64,000 nt of DNA from Breviolum minutum Mf 1.05b.01. Its lineage: Eukaryota > Sar > Dinophyceae > Suessiales > Symbiodiniaceae. The notes under the pieces were generated by a model. The model worked only from the letters and a program-made list of their open reading frames with translations, was not told where the DNA came from and made no database searches. How positions within the stretch are numbered: the first letter of the stretch is position 1; every line of letters begins with the position of its first letter. Both the position numbers and the translations under genes were made by a program. This document shows positions 10,671-23,427 of the stretch, piece after piece. The stretch spans positions 35,520 through 99,519 of the forward strand of contig DF239040.1 in assembly GCA_000507305.1 (NCBI GenBank), read 5' to 3'.

Positions 10671-10722
<52 letters not shown>
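10671..10722. repeat. (TTG)n microsatellite
   Basis: About 17 uninterrupted copies of TTG. It would encode poly-Cys, poly-Leu or poly-Val depending on frame, and its context gives no support for translation. Confidence 0.9.
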
Positions 10723-10723
<1 letters not shown>

Positions 10724-11015
10724 CTCCCGGATCTTATCTTGGAGCTCTTGAAAGGTCGTGACAGCTTTGAACTGGTGGGTCATGCTGCCTATGGGGAAGT
10801 GAGTCGGAAGGCGCCATGATTTTCCCTGGAATGATGCTCACCTAAAGATCATCAAGAATCCTCACATGGAATTGTGTATATATGTGCCTTATAAATACAT
10901 ATATATATATACATATATGCTGGTGTCCCTTCTTTTGATGGCTAGGCAACGATTGTGCGGTTTCTCAGTCAACTTTTTTTTTGAGATATCTTTTTCTCAA
11001 GAGTTGCTTGAATTA

Positions 11016-11108
11016 CACTCCCTGAAAACTAGCATGGAACCCAAAAATTAGTGCTTGGTAGATGTTTCTCCTTTTCCAAGGGGGTATTTTCAGGTTCCAT
11101 GTTGGTTG
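11016..11108. repeat. Foldback element, family A copy 2 (diverged)
   Basis: TTACACTCCCTGAAAACTAG then CATGGAACC is answered by TTTTCAGGTTCCATGTTGG about 70 bp later. The right end is degraded compared with 8800 and 61192. Confidence 0.45.
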
Positions 11109-14100
11109 ACTGGAAGATCATTTCCAGTTTTTGTTTAGAAAAAGAGTGGTTTCCCTCTGAGGCTTTGGTGTTTCTCATTTGCTGGCTTACCAAAATCGCC
11201 TACTTCGTCCTGCTGACAGATCTCATGGTTACTTGGCTGTTTCTTTTTCTTGGCAACCAAGAAAGAACTCAGAACCAGTTTCGACGATCAAAAGTAGTGG
11301 CGATGTTACGATGTTTCTTGATTCCAAAGAGAGCCGGCTAAAAAGGAATCCTTGCATTCATGGATATGTACTCATGATTATTCATGTATATATGTTTATA
11401 TATGAACGTATGTAAGTATACTTTTTATGTTGAAAAAACAACAATCATCAATTGGAAAGACTAGTGGGATATTCCAGCCACGCATTTTGGGACGCGCCCA
11501 GGTGCCGGTGGTGGAGCTCATTGCGTTGGGTGGCTAAATGAGTTGGAATCGAAGCTGCTTGTGGAGGTGTGTTGTGTTGATTTTCCCAGATTTCGTTCCA
11601 CGATTTTCCAAAAAACATGTTGGTGATCTTCTGTTTCTTTGATGATATTTCATTAAAGGAGTCTTTTCAAAAAGTAGTTTTATAGTTTTTTTTCTGCATT
11701 TAAGTTAGTAGTTTGAAGATAGTAGCGTAGTTTATGGGGCTAGCCACACGTCAACTACGAATAGCTCTGCTAAAGCGAGGATTGCCTCTCCGAGGCCGAC
11801 CTTGCGTCAGCAAAGTGAACATGACCCTGACAGCGTCCGACGGATTGTTGGAAGCTGAGCAAAGTTTTAAACACGTGTCCAGCGGATGGTTGACTAAAAA
11901 ACCAGAATCATGGATAGCAACGATATTATTATACAGATGACATGCTGGATATATGTATATAAGCCATGATTATATACATAAGTTTTTGATTGAAATGGCC
12001 AAAAACAAATCTGATACAGATAGTTCTGATTCATACCAAATTTCTGAACCAAATTTGGTTAGGGCATATTGGAACAACGATTTGCCATATCCTGGGCACG
12101 GCCGTTGTTGATCCGCTCATCGGCTTAGGTGGTATGTATTGCTGCATTGATCCTGGCTCCCATGTGCTACAAGAGCAGCTTGGCAGAGTCTTACAGAGGA
12201 AAGTTTGTTGATGTCTAAGACCAAAACTGAATATTGTGTGTTTTGGAGTTTTGCGTGTAAATTTTTGAGTTGTTTTCTTGTGTCATGTCAAGAAACCTTC
12301 AAAACCCCCAAGGTATAGAACTGCATTGTTTCAGCTTTGCGAAAAGCAATTCCATCCTTTTACAATTGGCTTGGAGATGGAGGGGTTGATATCATAAAAA
12401 CTGTCGCGATTTTTTTCATCCACGGAGGCAACCTCTCTGCTTTAAGTTTCATGTGCTTTGCATCTGTGGCCAGCGTCTAGATCTTAGATTGTTCAACCTT
12501 GTGTTTTTTTGTGGAACCCTGAAGTTGAAAAAATCATCCCAAGGTCATGGTGGTGGGCAGTGTGGTTGGCTTCCGTGCAATTCAAAAATTTGGAATTGAA
12601 CATCAGGCATTCAGGGACATGTGGGATCTTGGGGATCTTCAGGGATCTTGGGGAAGCTCGGCAGGTCTATGTCCAGATGCCTGATCATTCCAATCGTCTC
12701 GTTGAGGCCAGGAAGTTGGGATTCAAAACATGTAAAAAGGCTGTAAAAAGAATGGTGCCAGAACTTTTTTTTTCATCAGAAAACCTGGGAGAAAATATCC
12801 TTCAAGATGATAAACCTGGGAAAAAACGGATTCTTTGATAAGAATCTGAAAAGTGTGAAACATGTCCAAGATCTCAGCCAAAACTCTATCAATGATCAAG
12901 CTATGATTCTGTTTAGAAGCAAATAGAAGACCAGGCACATGCACATGTTACATGTATGTAGTATACCATTTTCAAGCTTAGAGTAGTTTAATTTTAATGT
13001 AGTATTTCATATTCATATATGATATCATCCTGTGACATGTCGATTATGACAGATTCAAACATCAAGAGCTTTTGTTGTGATGCCTTTCAGGTGGAACCAC
13101 TTTATCATTTGTGGCCGCAAGATTGGGACACTTGGCTGACCATACCAGGGACTATCAGATGCCGATGCCATGTTGTTTTCCTGAAGTGTAAAACTCGTAG
13201 GAATGTAAATAGTAAACAAGAGGTGACTGCATGTGTTTATTGAAATCGTTACAATATGGGAATGGACACAAAACAGGTTCAAGTGATCAAGGCTTCTCTT
13301 TGCTTTAGGAGTGTTTGTTCTTTCCTTATTTTATTTATTGATGATACTTTTGTTTGAACCGGGGGTTATTAACCGGTTCATAAATGCCACATTTTTCATG
13401 AAAAACTCTCTGGTCATCATGGGACTCGAGGCGAAGGCATTATATGCTTTTCCCACCTTTGGAGTGTCGTTCTTGCAACTTGGGTCCTGACGTGAAGGTT
13501 TTCGATGGTTGCGGATTTTTTTCCCCCTGTCGTTTTGGAATGCACCTGTTGCCAACGGTGAAAAAGGGCTGATGCAGAGAAAATGTGGGATTCATTCATG
13601 GCAAACCTCGTTGCCGTTGGGGATACCACCTAGGCTTATTTTGGTAAATGCTTCGTTACACAAAAGAGGAAGCTCCCATGTGTATAGTTTTGTTGGAAGG
13701 AAAATCCAGGTAAGATAGTAAGATATGAGCAAAGGTCAACTAGAGATCTAGAATAGAATCATAATTAGACTACATAATTATCATATCTATATGTACATAT
13801 ACTATATATACATACAATATTCACTAATATACACTCTTTGATTCTTGACCCTGTCATTAAGTCGTTTTTTTGCGTCTCCCCCCCAGAACTTGCCTAAGGT
13901 GTCACTTCAATGCCTTGCCAACACATCAAGAGCTTGCCAGACCGACGCGGCATAGGATGAGAAGGGTGATCTTGGTAACCCTCACTTTGACCTCCGCCAC
14001 TGGGATTTTCCCAGGTCCAAGGTCCAAGGTAGAAACAAAGCAACGAAGAAACAACCAACCAAAAAACACGGTTGGGTACGGTACATCACCCTAAAACATA

Positions 14101-14380
14101 CATGCATGTGTTTTTTTTTTTTTTTCGAAGTCTCAACATCTTAATCTTGCTTAGAATGCTTCACAAGAAAAGAACAAGTCTTTATGGGTGACTTCGAAGA
14201 TGCAGAAAAGGTAGCTCTTGGAGAAGTTCCATCGCAAAATTCATAGAAATCATGTAAAACAAAAAACTGGACTTAAGGAGAACATAAGCAATAAAACTAC
14301 GGTTCACACTTTTGCTTGCTGACCATCTTTTACTTGCAATGCAGCGTTGTTTGAACTAAGATTATTTACCTCTTTGTCAG

Positions 14381-14475
14381 CATTTGCGGGTATTTGTACA
14401 CTGGTTGCTATACCTGCGGCAACGTCCTGTTGAACTTTTCTCAAGACGCAACTTGACAGCAAGGGCGCTTAAACT
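14381..14475 (+). CDS. Candidate exon, basic and hydrophobic, product unknown
   Basis: Acceptor TTTGTCAG and a consensus donor GTAAGT at 14476 frame 95 bp, read as HLRVFVHWLLYLRQRPVEL followed by FSRRNLTARALK. The donor is the best canonical one in this part of the window. The downstream stretch 14487-14640 is also open (DPLITVARTALSLVSNLDYL) and may belong to the same gene, but the phases do not join simply. Confidence 0.4.
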
Positions 14476-14947
14476 GTAAGTACTCCTGTTGGACTCACAT
14501 CGATACCTCTTTCCGATTGCTACCTTTGTCAAGGATCCTCTCATCACCGTAGCACGCACGGCGTTGAGTTTGGTCAGCAACTTAGATTATCTGCAAGCTG
14601 CAAGCGCCGGATTTTCTTCACTTGCACATAGGTCCAGGGTTTATTGTTTGGCCCACCCCAAACCATTTCATCATCTGATTTCGCACCCCGTGAACCCAAC
14701 CAAAAAACCCCTGGAAAGTCACCCGCCCAGGTGTTGATGCTGAACTTTCCATTGATTTGTCAGCCATGTCGCAATGCGTTATTCCGACTTCTCACTGGTG
14801 CTGGTTGTGTGAAAGCTTGGGCACCAGTGGTTGAGGGTGACAATGGACAAGAGAAGCTCAGTTTGGCAGTTGCGATTTTTTACAGAGGTAGCTGATACTC
14901 AACATGGTGGAGATTGTGGTAAAATATGGCAAAATTAGAAAGAAAAA

Positions 14948-15003
<56 letters not shown>
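14948..15003. repeat. (GAT)n microsatellite
   Basis: About 18 copies of GAT/ATG. The sequence that follows reads RGGEEMKEKVDEVVDSYDSN over 15035-15110, so the array may lie inside or next to an acidic exon. Confidence 0.85.
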
Positions 15004-15004
<1 letters not shown>

Positions 15005-15491
15005 AATAACAACAATAATAATTATGAGGAAGAGGCGGGGAGGAAATGAAAGAGAAGGTCGATGAGGTAGTCGACAGCTACGACAGCAATCTTGATGAAG
15101 ACACTGATAGCTCATTTAGTCCACCTGCGCTCTGTTTTCATGTAAATTTGCACCAAAAATATTTTTTCAAAATCAAAATCAAAGAAACGATCCGCCCCTT
15201 CAATAGCTAAGGGTTCGCAATTGTCCCAGATTTGGAAGGGTTTACTTGGCCTGAAGAAATATTTAACATCGCAATTGGTGCTTCACCTCTACCAACGCCG
15301 ATTGTGGGACTTCTATAAACTCTTATGGCTTTGGGCACAACAGGCTTCTGCTAGAATTAAAACAGGAGTTGTTTCCGAAATGGATGGAACCACAGGAGAC
15401 ATTTTGGCAGAAAGGTTTCTGCGGGGTCAAAGTGATCAAACTTATCAGCTGCCTTGTGATTGGTGGCTAGGAACGGCTCTGGTTCCTTCAG

Positions 15492-15602
15492 CATGGAAAT
15501 TGTGACCACCTCTGATCCCGGTATCGAAACACGAGAATCCGCTCCGTTGCCACGAGTATCTGCTGAAGCAGATCAAAACAGGAGGTGCAGAGTTCAACGC
15601 AG
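15492..15602 (+). CDS. Candidate exon, product unknown
   Basis: Acceptor CCTTCAG and donor GTATTG at 15603 enclose a frame reading MEIVTTSDPGIETRESAPL, then PRVSAEADQNRRCRVQR. An overlapping frame (EYLLKQIKTGGAEFNAGIV) is open to 15789 and also looks coding, so the frame is not settled. This is a good illustration of how far exon calls here can be trusted. Confidence 0.3.
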
Positions 15603-15847
15603 GTATTGTAGCAAGGTCCTTTCACATCATGTCTTGTGATAGGTTGGTCTTTTATAGATTTCATATTGCGATTAGCTACGCTGGTGAGATGTTGAAATTG
15701 GAAGGTCCTCCTCACCACCCTCTTCTCCGCCACAAGCACGTGTGCACGTCTACCTACGACAGGCCAGATTTTTTTTTGAAATTTCTGTGACGAAGAAGTT
15801 TCAAATGCAAGACAAGCAGTTTACAAGTGACATGGATACTCTTTCTC

Positions 15848-15944
15848 CCATCATCATGGTTCAGTGTATGGCTGTATTTGAATGGTAACTGCTATTGGAG
15901 ATACAGCCATTTTTCACTCAACCATGATTGTGGGAGGAAGGGTA
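15848..15944. repeat. Foldback element, family D copy 1
   Basis: ATGGCTGTAT / ATACAGCCAT form the inner stem, and the outer arms carry CATGGTTCAGTG and CACTCAACCATG. The right half, CCATGATTGTGGGAGGAAGG, is shared with the copy at 58505-58592. Confidence 0.65.
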
Positions 15945-16298
15945 GGTCAATTGATTTTTTTGTAAAATTTGCATCTCAAATGTCTAGGACACACGTGGTG
16001 GCGGAATTACCGATCGTCGCAGCTCTGTGTATCTAAAACTGCATTCTAGTGGGACAACTATTTTTTTTAACACTTGTTTGTTTGATTTTTGATGGATTTT
16101 TTTGTCAAGTTTTTTGGAAAATTGGAAAATGACTTGTGAAAGTGTCTCAGCACCTTGATGTGATAGATACAAGGATACGTGAAGGTAAGCTCTCTTGGTT
16201 CGGTTCGTGTGGAACTGAGGCAAGTCTTTGATACCTTCTTACCGAAGGAGAGACAGGGATGACACTGAAGAGATTCCTTTACCAACCAAAAACCATGT

Positions 16299-16412
16299 GA
16301 GCAATGAAAAAAACCCTGGTTGTTTAAGTTGTATCGGGGATGACATCCTACCCAATATATGTGGGGATTTTAATAAGCCCATATAAGGATCCCTATAGAC
16401 CAACCAGTATTC
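16299..16412. repeat. Dispersed element, family E copy 1
   Basis: GAGCAATGAAA, then CTGGTTGTTTAAG, and after about 80 bp ATAAGGATCCC and CCAACCAGTATT; the ends form CTGGTTG / CAACCAG inverted repeats. Two relatives occur at 29351-29476 and about 48075-48142. Confidence 0.5.
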
Positions 16413-16497
16413 AATGGGGCCTGGGGCAGGAAGAAGCTATGCAACAAAGTTTCTTGGAGCCTAGCAATCTGCAGCGTATAGCGTAGAGCTTAGCACT

Positions 16498-16688
16498 GGT
16501 TACTGGTTGATGCAAGGGCTTTGGACCTGAAAAAGACAAAGATGGAGTGTTTGACTCCAATTCTTGAGGCAATCTTTTTTGAAAATACCGATACCTTAAG
16601 TTCTCTCACTTTTGAGAATTTTGGCCCAGGTGCTCACAACATTGTTACTAAGTACAGCTCTTTTGGTGAGCTGCGTGATGAGGACTGA
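16498..16688 (+). CDS. Candidate exon of an unidentified protein
   Basis: A continuous frame of 63 codons: LLVDARALDLKKTKMECLTP, ILEAIFFENTDTLSSLTFEN, then AHNIVTKYSSFGELRDED and a TGA. Composition and codon variety are protein-like, and the other forward frames are closed. No domain was recognised. It may be the last exon of a gene, or read on into an intron. Confidence 0.4.
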
Positions 16689-17001
16689 TTGAGCGGCATC
16701 TGTCGGTAAGGGTCGAAGGGTCGGGTGATTGCTCCTCCGTTCAGCTGCCAGGAGCATCATGGTGGTGTGGTCAGTGATTGGTAGCACAGTCGACAGCTCG
16801 GAGAATTGATTTTTCAACCAGAATCACAGCCAAGTGATATATGTTTGGTGGATTCATTCTTGTCAAAATAGACTTCCAATGAGAATAAGAAGGTTGGTTT
16901 TTATTGGAGGTTTTTGTGAAGAGCAAGTGCAAATTGAAATGCCCGAAGTTGAAAATTCAAGCCTTTAGGCCCACAAAATCCGTGGGCCGAAAATTTCCGA
17001 G

Positions 17002-17142
17002 GTGAGCTTCCTGATTGCTTTCATCATGCCGGCCTTGTTTTGGTACAAGGTGGTGGGACCAACTGTTCGACCTTGGCGTCGCACTTGCTCCTTACTACTG
17101 GTGATCGCATGTTCAGTGCTTTGGCAATTTGCTGCTGGTTGA
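17002..17142 (+). CDS. Membrane-transporter C-terminal exon, possibly amino-acid permease-like
   Basis: Acceptor TTTCCGAG|GTG starts a frame of 46 codons ending at TGA 17140-17142. It holds two membrane segments: VSFLIAFIMPALFWYKVVG and, after the basic loop RPWRR, SLLLVIACSVLWQFAAG. The motif of a membrane helix ending in MPALFWYK resembles the ninth or tenth helix of amino acid/auxin permease (AAAP) family proteins. This is by inspection only, and other multi-helix transporters are possible. A further hydrophobic candidate exon, VMSCICFVLACHCGSNSVQ, lies at about 17411-17467 with an AG|G acceptor; it could belong to a neighbouring copy. Confidence 0.4.
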   Translation: MSFLIAFIMPALFWYKVVGPTVRPWRRTCSLLLVIACSVLWQFAAG

Positions 17143-19640
17143 CTGGAAGATGAGAGATGATACTGTTGGTGAGAAAGCAGATGAAAAAACTACCTGGGAT
17201 GTATGAAGTTTGTAGAAAAATATATCGGATCTACGCCCTCTCCCAGTAAGAGTGGCACATAAAGGTTTTATATGGAATTCCCGGTCGCCTAAAAATGTAG
17301 TGATATAATCCTGGTGGTGATGAGCCAGCATCCTGCGTGGGTGTGTGTGGGTGGGTTAGATCCAAAAAATATACTCTTCAGAAATTGGCTGCCTATTTGC
17401 TGTCAAGGTGATGTCCTGCATTTGCTTTGTCCTGGCCTGCCACTGTGGCAGCAACAGTGTCCAGGGTTGATGAATTTTTGTTGCTTCACCTTTGGAAAGG
17501 GAGAAGTTGAAAAGTTGCCTTGTAGATTTTTTTTTGTTTTCAAACAAAAAATTGACATTAGCAGCCCAAAAATTCAAACTGCCCATGATTTGTGTTGCTT
17601 GGCCCAAGTTTTGGCCTCGAATAGTTTCGGGGTTTTTGGAAAATCCGGGAATCAATCTACGAAGAAAAAAAATGTCACAAAAACAATCGCGAGGTTTGAA
17701 CTTAGATGAGCCGCCTTGTCCCACCAAAGGGATTCAATTGGTATCTTGGTGGCTAAACGAAGCTGCTGGGATGATCAGATTCCTAGGTGGATGGTTTAGG
17801 GAATCTCACCCCTCCAAAAAAGATGCCTGGAAAGTCTTTCAAGTGAAATATTAGATGATTCACTGATTTTTCGTGATGAAAAATCTCAATCACTTTTTGC
17901 TGAGGTCAAGATTTGAGCGTTCACGTAGAATCGTCACAGGTGCAACACCAGCTCTGCCATTTGAAGTTGGGACTTTGCTGCTGAAGTTGCAGAAAAGAAG
18001 TTAATGATGTGAATGACGGTAGGATCAGAGAGTAAGAAATCCATGCCAATCTTATAGTTTTCTGGAATCACTATCTCACTATCTCTGTCTCTTTTGCTTT
18101 CTTTGTTTAAGACATGCGTGATGTCGGCGTTCCCTTTTTTGCGCAGGATTTTCAATGAGAACTGCGTGATGTCTTTCGCGAACTGATAGCCTTGAAAGTG
18201 ATTCAAGCCCTCAAAGGAGAGCAAAGAAGAGCCTTCGAGGGGAGTGTTGTTGACTTTGACCCTAGAAATTGAATTAATCAAAAGAGCATTTCTCAGGAGT
18301 TGTTGAACATCGTCTAACTGCTGCTTTTTTTGCTATTTTTTTTTGCTTCCTTTTTCAAAAAAGCAAGAAATCCTTGAAGTTCCTAATAGTCAATAAGGGG
18401 GCCCTAGGCTTGCCAGGGTTGGTGCCTATTGCGGTGCTGCCAACGGATTACTCAACAAAAAGACTCAAAAAAAGTGAAATGCTTTGTTCATTGGCAAAAA
18501 ATGTTGCCTGATTGGGGCTACTGTTTTTTCGAATTGTCGACTGGATTTTTTTCTTGAGAGTCGGCCTGATTGGGGCAATCAGAGTAATCCGACACGATGC
18601 GAAAACGTTGCGGAGAAATGCGTTTCGATGCGTTTCGAAAGCGCCAGAAAAAAGAAAAAGGTAGCAGAATTTTGCAACGGGAGAAAACTTGGGTTGTGGA
18701 AATCCGAAAGGTTCCGATCACATGACACATTTTTGACAAGAGGAAGAGGGTGACCTTGTTGAAGGACCAAAGTTGGATTCAACTTTTGCTTTCGATGTTT
18801 CTCATGTGCCCCGCAGTTCCTACTGCGTGTTCCGATGATCAGTTCACTAATTGAGCTCTCAAAAAGCTTCTGACGAACACTTTGGAGGAAATCCCATTCT
18901 TTTTTAAAGATCAAAAATGCGCATCCTTGAGTCTTCAACTGCTAAGTCTTTAAAGTCAGCAACAGTTAAAAATCAATGACAAATTCTTAGCTCAGAAATT
19001 GTGGTTTTGAGGATTTGGACAGAATACGTTTTCTCCATCCATGGCGCATGCCTTCATTGTGCTTCAAGAGGATTGGTGAATTTTTTGACACTTCATGGTG
19101 ATGAACAACAATCCAGCTGAAGCACCTACAAAAATTGGAAGCCTTGTGAATAAGATAGATATCCGAAAACAAGATTGTATATATATATATATGTATGTAT
19201 ACATGTACAAACCAGGAAAACACCTGACAAACCACCAAATTTTGTGGTTCTATTTTTTTCCCAATATGTACACTACTTTATCAAAATACGATTGGACCCA
19301 CAGTCAGGACTGCTTTACCAGCTTTGCTTGCGATCTTCACCCGTGGCTTGCGATTTGCATCGAAAGCTAGTGAAGGTGCGGTCGTGCTATGAGTCCAAAA
19401 GCTCACAAGAAAGGCAACAAACACTTGTACATTTCATGTTTTTTCTGGCAAAAAATCGGATCTAAAGAGTTTTTAAAGAGACAACGCAAATCAAAACAAT
19501 ATATACCAAAGATACAACAAGATAGAAAGCTTGAAAAGGTAACGTCCACACGCCTTGAATTCTTGAATTCCATTCAATTCCTGGAACCCCTGGATTTCTT
19601 ACATTCAAAACCCAAGGTCAACAAGGGCGGGCGATTGTGA
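17143..19640. other. Region without an assignable gene
   Basis: Both strands have open frames of 70-130 codons, but none shows a known family. Plus-strand fragments with AG|G acceptors include ATPALPFEVGTLLLKLQKR near 17941-17999. A minus-strand frame at 17934-18281 (SKRDRDSEIVIPENYKIGMD, then FLLSDPTVIHIINFFSATS) also looks protein-like, so the coding strand is unresolved here. Fragments RVGLIGAIRVIRHDAKTLRR (about 18560) and GPTVRTALPALLAIFTRGLR (about 19285) are equally uncertain. Confidence 0.3.
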
Positions 19641-20036
19641 GAATGGCTGATCTCATTCCTCGAGGTTGGGGATTGGATGGGGTGAAACTTCTCAGCATCG
19701 CACGTCGAAAATCTCGGTGGCCGTTTTGGTGCAGGAACTCCTTTGAACAGAGAGGCCAAACATCTCTCGGCCACTTGACAGAGTTTTTGGAACAAAAAAC
19801 CTCGAAATTTGATGTTTTATTGATGTTTTTGGATGTGTTGGCTTTTGAGCCAACTCATTTTTTTTTTAAGTGACAAAAAAGCTGGCAACGTTTTGTTTTA
19901 GTTAGCAACAAACAAATCACCCCCCAAAAAACCTATAGAATAACAACTATAACTATAACACAACTGAGCCATGATATCTGTTGGGATGTAAAGGAGTCGG
20001 ATGGGAAGTTGCAAGTCGGATGTTTTTTTTGTTGAG

Positions 20037-23000
20037 GTTTTAAGTTACAACCTCCTGGCTCCGGCTTTTGTTCGTCCCATCGACTTACGTACTGGAGAGA
20101 TTCAACCTTTCGCAGCATTTCAGTGGGTCTCCGAGGAGGGGCCGTGTTTTGGTTGGATAGGTCGTTGTTTCGTTTCGGTGGGGTTGTTTTGGTGGGTTGT
20201 TTGGGATGTTGAGATGATGTTTGGTACAAGTTGCAAATGTATGGTAGTTTTGAGGGATTTCCGCGAAAGGTAGTGTTTTTTTTGGGTTGGTTTCATATTT
20301 CATGACCCCATGTTTACCTAGGTTAATGAAATTCAGTCGACTGATCTTGGGTATTGCTTTTCCAAAAGTTTGGAGGAAGATTTGGACTGGGAGAAACGCA
20401 AAGAGAAGATCTTGGAACAGTTGCGAAGTTGGTCAGCAGATGTGCCTTTGGACCGGAAATCCTCAAAAACTTGTTAGGGACGGCAGCGACAGCTAAAGTT
20501 CTTTTTTTTTTATATTTTTTTTCAAATCTACCTGTTTTTGAGCAATTTTTTCTTCCATTCTTTAAAAATCATCTTCTTCATTTGTTCATACGATGCTTTC
20601 TTTTCCAATCACTTTTGTTTTTTTTTCCGGGCAAAAAAAAAACCGTCAGGTTGTGTGCCTTCAAGAAGTTCAATTCGACTTCAACGATGAAAATTCCAAC
20701 TCCTTCACTTTGCCCAATTGGCTCCGTAATTTGGATGGTTACACTGTATGTTTGCCTGGGGAGAAATATTTACAGCAGATTGCCGACCGGAATGAACGGG
20801 TCCTGGCGAATCGCGTGGCGATTGGATGTGCCGTACTCTTCCGAAGTGATCGATTGGTTTTTGTGGAAGTACCCGATAAAGGTGAAGATCCCAACACTTT
20901 GGTGTCAGCATGTTTAATAGGACATCCTGATTCTGAACTACATGATTTGGGTCCAACTGCTTTCTTTTCTGTTCACTTGGATGCTCAAAGTGAAGAAAAG
21001 AGAGTAGAACAAATGAAGAAATGCTTGGAGAAAGCTCGTGCCCTTCATACTCGTGATGCTGTTTTTGCCGGTGATATGAACACAGAGTGTTTGCCTGGTT
21101 CTTGCATCAGAGCTTACTTTTCATCTGAATTACCATCTGCAGATGACATGGCCCGTGAATGTGCGTCAGCATTACGCATCTCTGGTGAGGACGAGGAAGA
21201 AAACGAGGCAGGAGTCAACACAGTTACAGAATTGACAGCGGAACATATGGAAAAATGGAAGTTGCTATGGGACAAAGCTGCCCAAGCACCTCAAGAACAT
21301 CGAATGGATCTTCAAAGAGTACCCATAGGCTGGATTTTTTTTTGTGAACTGAACTGACCTCTGTGTTAAGTTGCGACACTGTCAGGGTATGTCTCAAAAT
21401 TGAAGGATCTCCAAATCGATTATATGTATATTTTTTACTTTTTAAATTTCTGAACTAAGATGATGTATGCAGTGAGAATGTTTTGTTGCATTTGAATCTC
21501 CTCAAAACGCCACTTTTCAGTTTAAACCTTAAACACACTCCATTTGGAATTTCGCATCTTGACTTTCGGTCATTTACGACACAAAAAACGCCGAAAAACA
21601 AAAAACACTGACACAGAAACAGCACAAAAAAAATTCGTTTGGAAAGAGGCCCTACTCGATCCTCCTATGATCACGGCATGTCAGAAGGTCCTTGTGTGAC
21701 TTGGAGCCTCGTATCTCGGTGGAGATGGGGGGGGAGTTTTTGATGCGAAGAAATTGGTGAAGTTTAAAAACAAACAAGAAAACACCTGTAGAGAAATAAG
21801 TGACTCCAAAGATTTTTGCCTGCAATTTGTAGGGAATTGAGTTGTATATGTGGAGTTTTGTATTCATTTTTCAATATGACTTACCTCAACATATTGCGGG
21901 ACATGATGTGATTCAACGCTTTTTTGGGGAATCAATGCCAGTCATATTCTTTTCGCACAAAAGTCGGCTAGACGATCCAGTTTGACAAATATTTCATTTC
22001 GTTACATCTCGTTTCCTGACTTTTTGAAGAATACAGTTTTCACAACTTTTTTCTGACACTAATATATTTCTATATCAGATTATAATTGTATGTTGTATGT
22101 GTAGAATTTGATATACACACACAGATTGTGTTGGTAGCTGTTCACCATGATCCTTGAAACCTTACAGGATCATATCTTCTACAGTCCAAGAACCTTGAAA
22201 CTCCTTGCGCGGTGGACAGCCTTGGAGGCCAAATCAGCATCTTTTTGGTCGGTAGGAGGAAGGTTTGGCTTCAACAAAAAAAAGGGGGGATGAAAAAATA
22301 AGGCAAAACCCGGACCACTTAAGAAATGGTCGTTTTTTTTTGTTTTTGTTTTTTGTTTTGTTTTTTTGCGGAGTAGTTTTCATAACCCACCAATCTTTCG
22401 GATGATTTTTCCACAACAAAAAACGGAATCATCATTCGAATTGTAACGAGGCTGATCCAGACTCTGCTGCTAGTGGACTGCCAAATGCTGAGAATCCTAG
22501 TGATCACTTGCCCATTGCGGCCATCTTTGAGGCGCCAATTTGAGGCAACATTGTTTTTTCCACGACAAAACAGCTGTATGACATACTTTATGAATGACAT
22601 CAGCCAATCAGCCATCACTTGTCAAAGAAAAAGTACTCTGTATGACATACTTCTATATGCCATTGGGAACCGTAATTCTCCGAGTCAGGTATAGTTTCTA
22701 CCAACATTTTCTGGAAAATTTCAGCAGATTTTTGAAGGTTTTGATAGGCATATCATTTTTGGGAGTTTGATACCATTCGCCAGTTTACCCCGACGTTTAC
22801 CTACCGATGTTGCTGGAAGCAGGTTCATCCAACGCCATGCCTCGTTCCATCGGATCGGCTCGGGAGACCCGGTCATTCGTTGAGATCGGTTTGGGATGCA
22901 GGGGACCGTGGAGACTACTTTAACCTTAAAGCTAAAGTAGGGAAACTGTGTATGATTTGATTCTGTAAAAAAGGTATAACCAGTTTTTTGCTGCTCCAAA

Positions 23001-23297
23001 ACAAAAGAAATGGGCTGAAATACTTGTCAATATACGCAAAGTACGTTCTAATTACCGTTCTGATATTCATGAAACAAATCAATCGGTTAAACGGTTTAAA
23101 CAATTCAACTATCAAACAGTATTTTCATGAAAACCCGATACAAAATCAGTACTTCCAAATAACCTGCCGTTCAGTTGCTACTTTTTTCCATCGGTCGTGC
23201 CATCCGTTGCGGTCCTTTGTCGAGGCAAAGCTGTTTGGAGCGCCTTGAAAAGTTGGAAGAAGAACAGCAACAAGAACTTGCAGAGTTGGAGGACTGA
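20037..23297 (+). CDS. Endonuclease/exonuclease/phosphatase (CCR4/nocturnin/ANGEL-like), multi-exon
   Basis: EEP-fold phosphodiesterase; the closest relatives by motif are deadenylases that remove 3' poly(A) from mRNA. Exons inferred with consistent phase: 20037-20126 (VLSYNLLAPAFVRPIDLRTG), 20322-20441 (EEDLDWEKRKEKILEQLRSW), 20650-21328, 21649-21710 (GPTRSSYDHG), 22168-22227 (DHIFYSPRTLKLLARW), 22451-22531 and a last exon 23225-23297 (LERLEKLEEEQQQELAELED, TGA). Catalytic motifs in order: CLQEV, SVHLDA, AGDMNTE, then SDHLPIAAIF near the C-terminus. All acceptors are AG|G. Donors include GT (20442, 21711) and GC (21329, 22228, 22532). A further exon probably lies between 22532 and 23224. The first exon is unknown; MADLIPRGWGLDGVKLL at 19643, ending with a possible GA donor at SKF|, is a candidate. 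The Penelope-like insertion begins 131 bp after the stop. Confidence 0.85.
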
Positions 23298-23427
23298 ATG
23301 CTTTCTTTGAACTGTTTTTTTGGAGTGTTTTTTTTTTCTTTTTTTCATTTATATAAATCATTTTTTTGAATTCATTTTTTTTAAATTTGACCTCCCAAAA
23401 ATCCATCCATAGATTTGTTACTAAAGA

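Larger units (their letters stand above)
9700..14380 (+). other. Intron-rich region with scattered candidate exons
   Basis: No single gene can be assembled. Fragments that read like coding DNA on the + strand: VIFQAEYRHPISDFLARDEP near 9712-9785; LDDKFWDAFSQ ending at donor GTGTGG near 10294; KGRDSFELVGHAAYG near 10756-10795; AYQNRLLRPADRSHGYLA near 11180-11240; PRILGRAQVPVVELIALGG near 11478-11534; ARQVYVQMPDHSNRLVEARK near 12656-12717; TLSFVAARLGHLADHTRDYQ near 13098-13160; DAEKMWDSFMANLVAVGDTT near 13570-13629; DEKGDLGNPHFDLRHWDFP near 13955-14011; MGDFEDAEKVALGEVP near 14187-14235. Several end at plausible GT donors. Families were not recognised, and it is not known whether they belong to one gene or several. 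Confidence 0.35.

Noticed and set aside
10569-10751. Poly-cysteine protein over the (TTG)n run
   Set aside because: Simple-repeat translation without conserved flanks.
22780-22930. Candidate EEP exon reading YPDVYLPMLLEAGSSNAMPR
   Set aside because: Lies where one more exon is expected, but its reverse strand is equally open and no EEP-like motif is visible; left out of the exon list.
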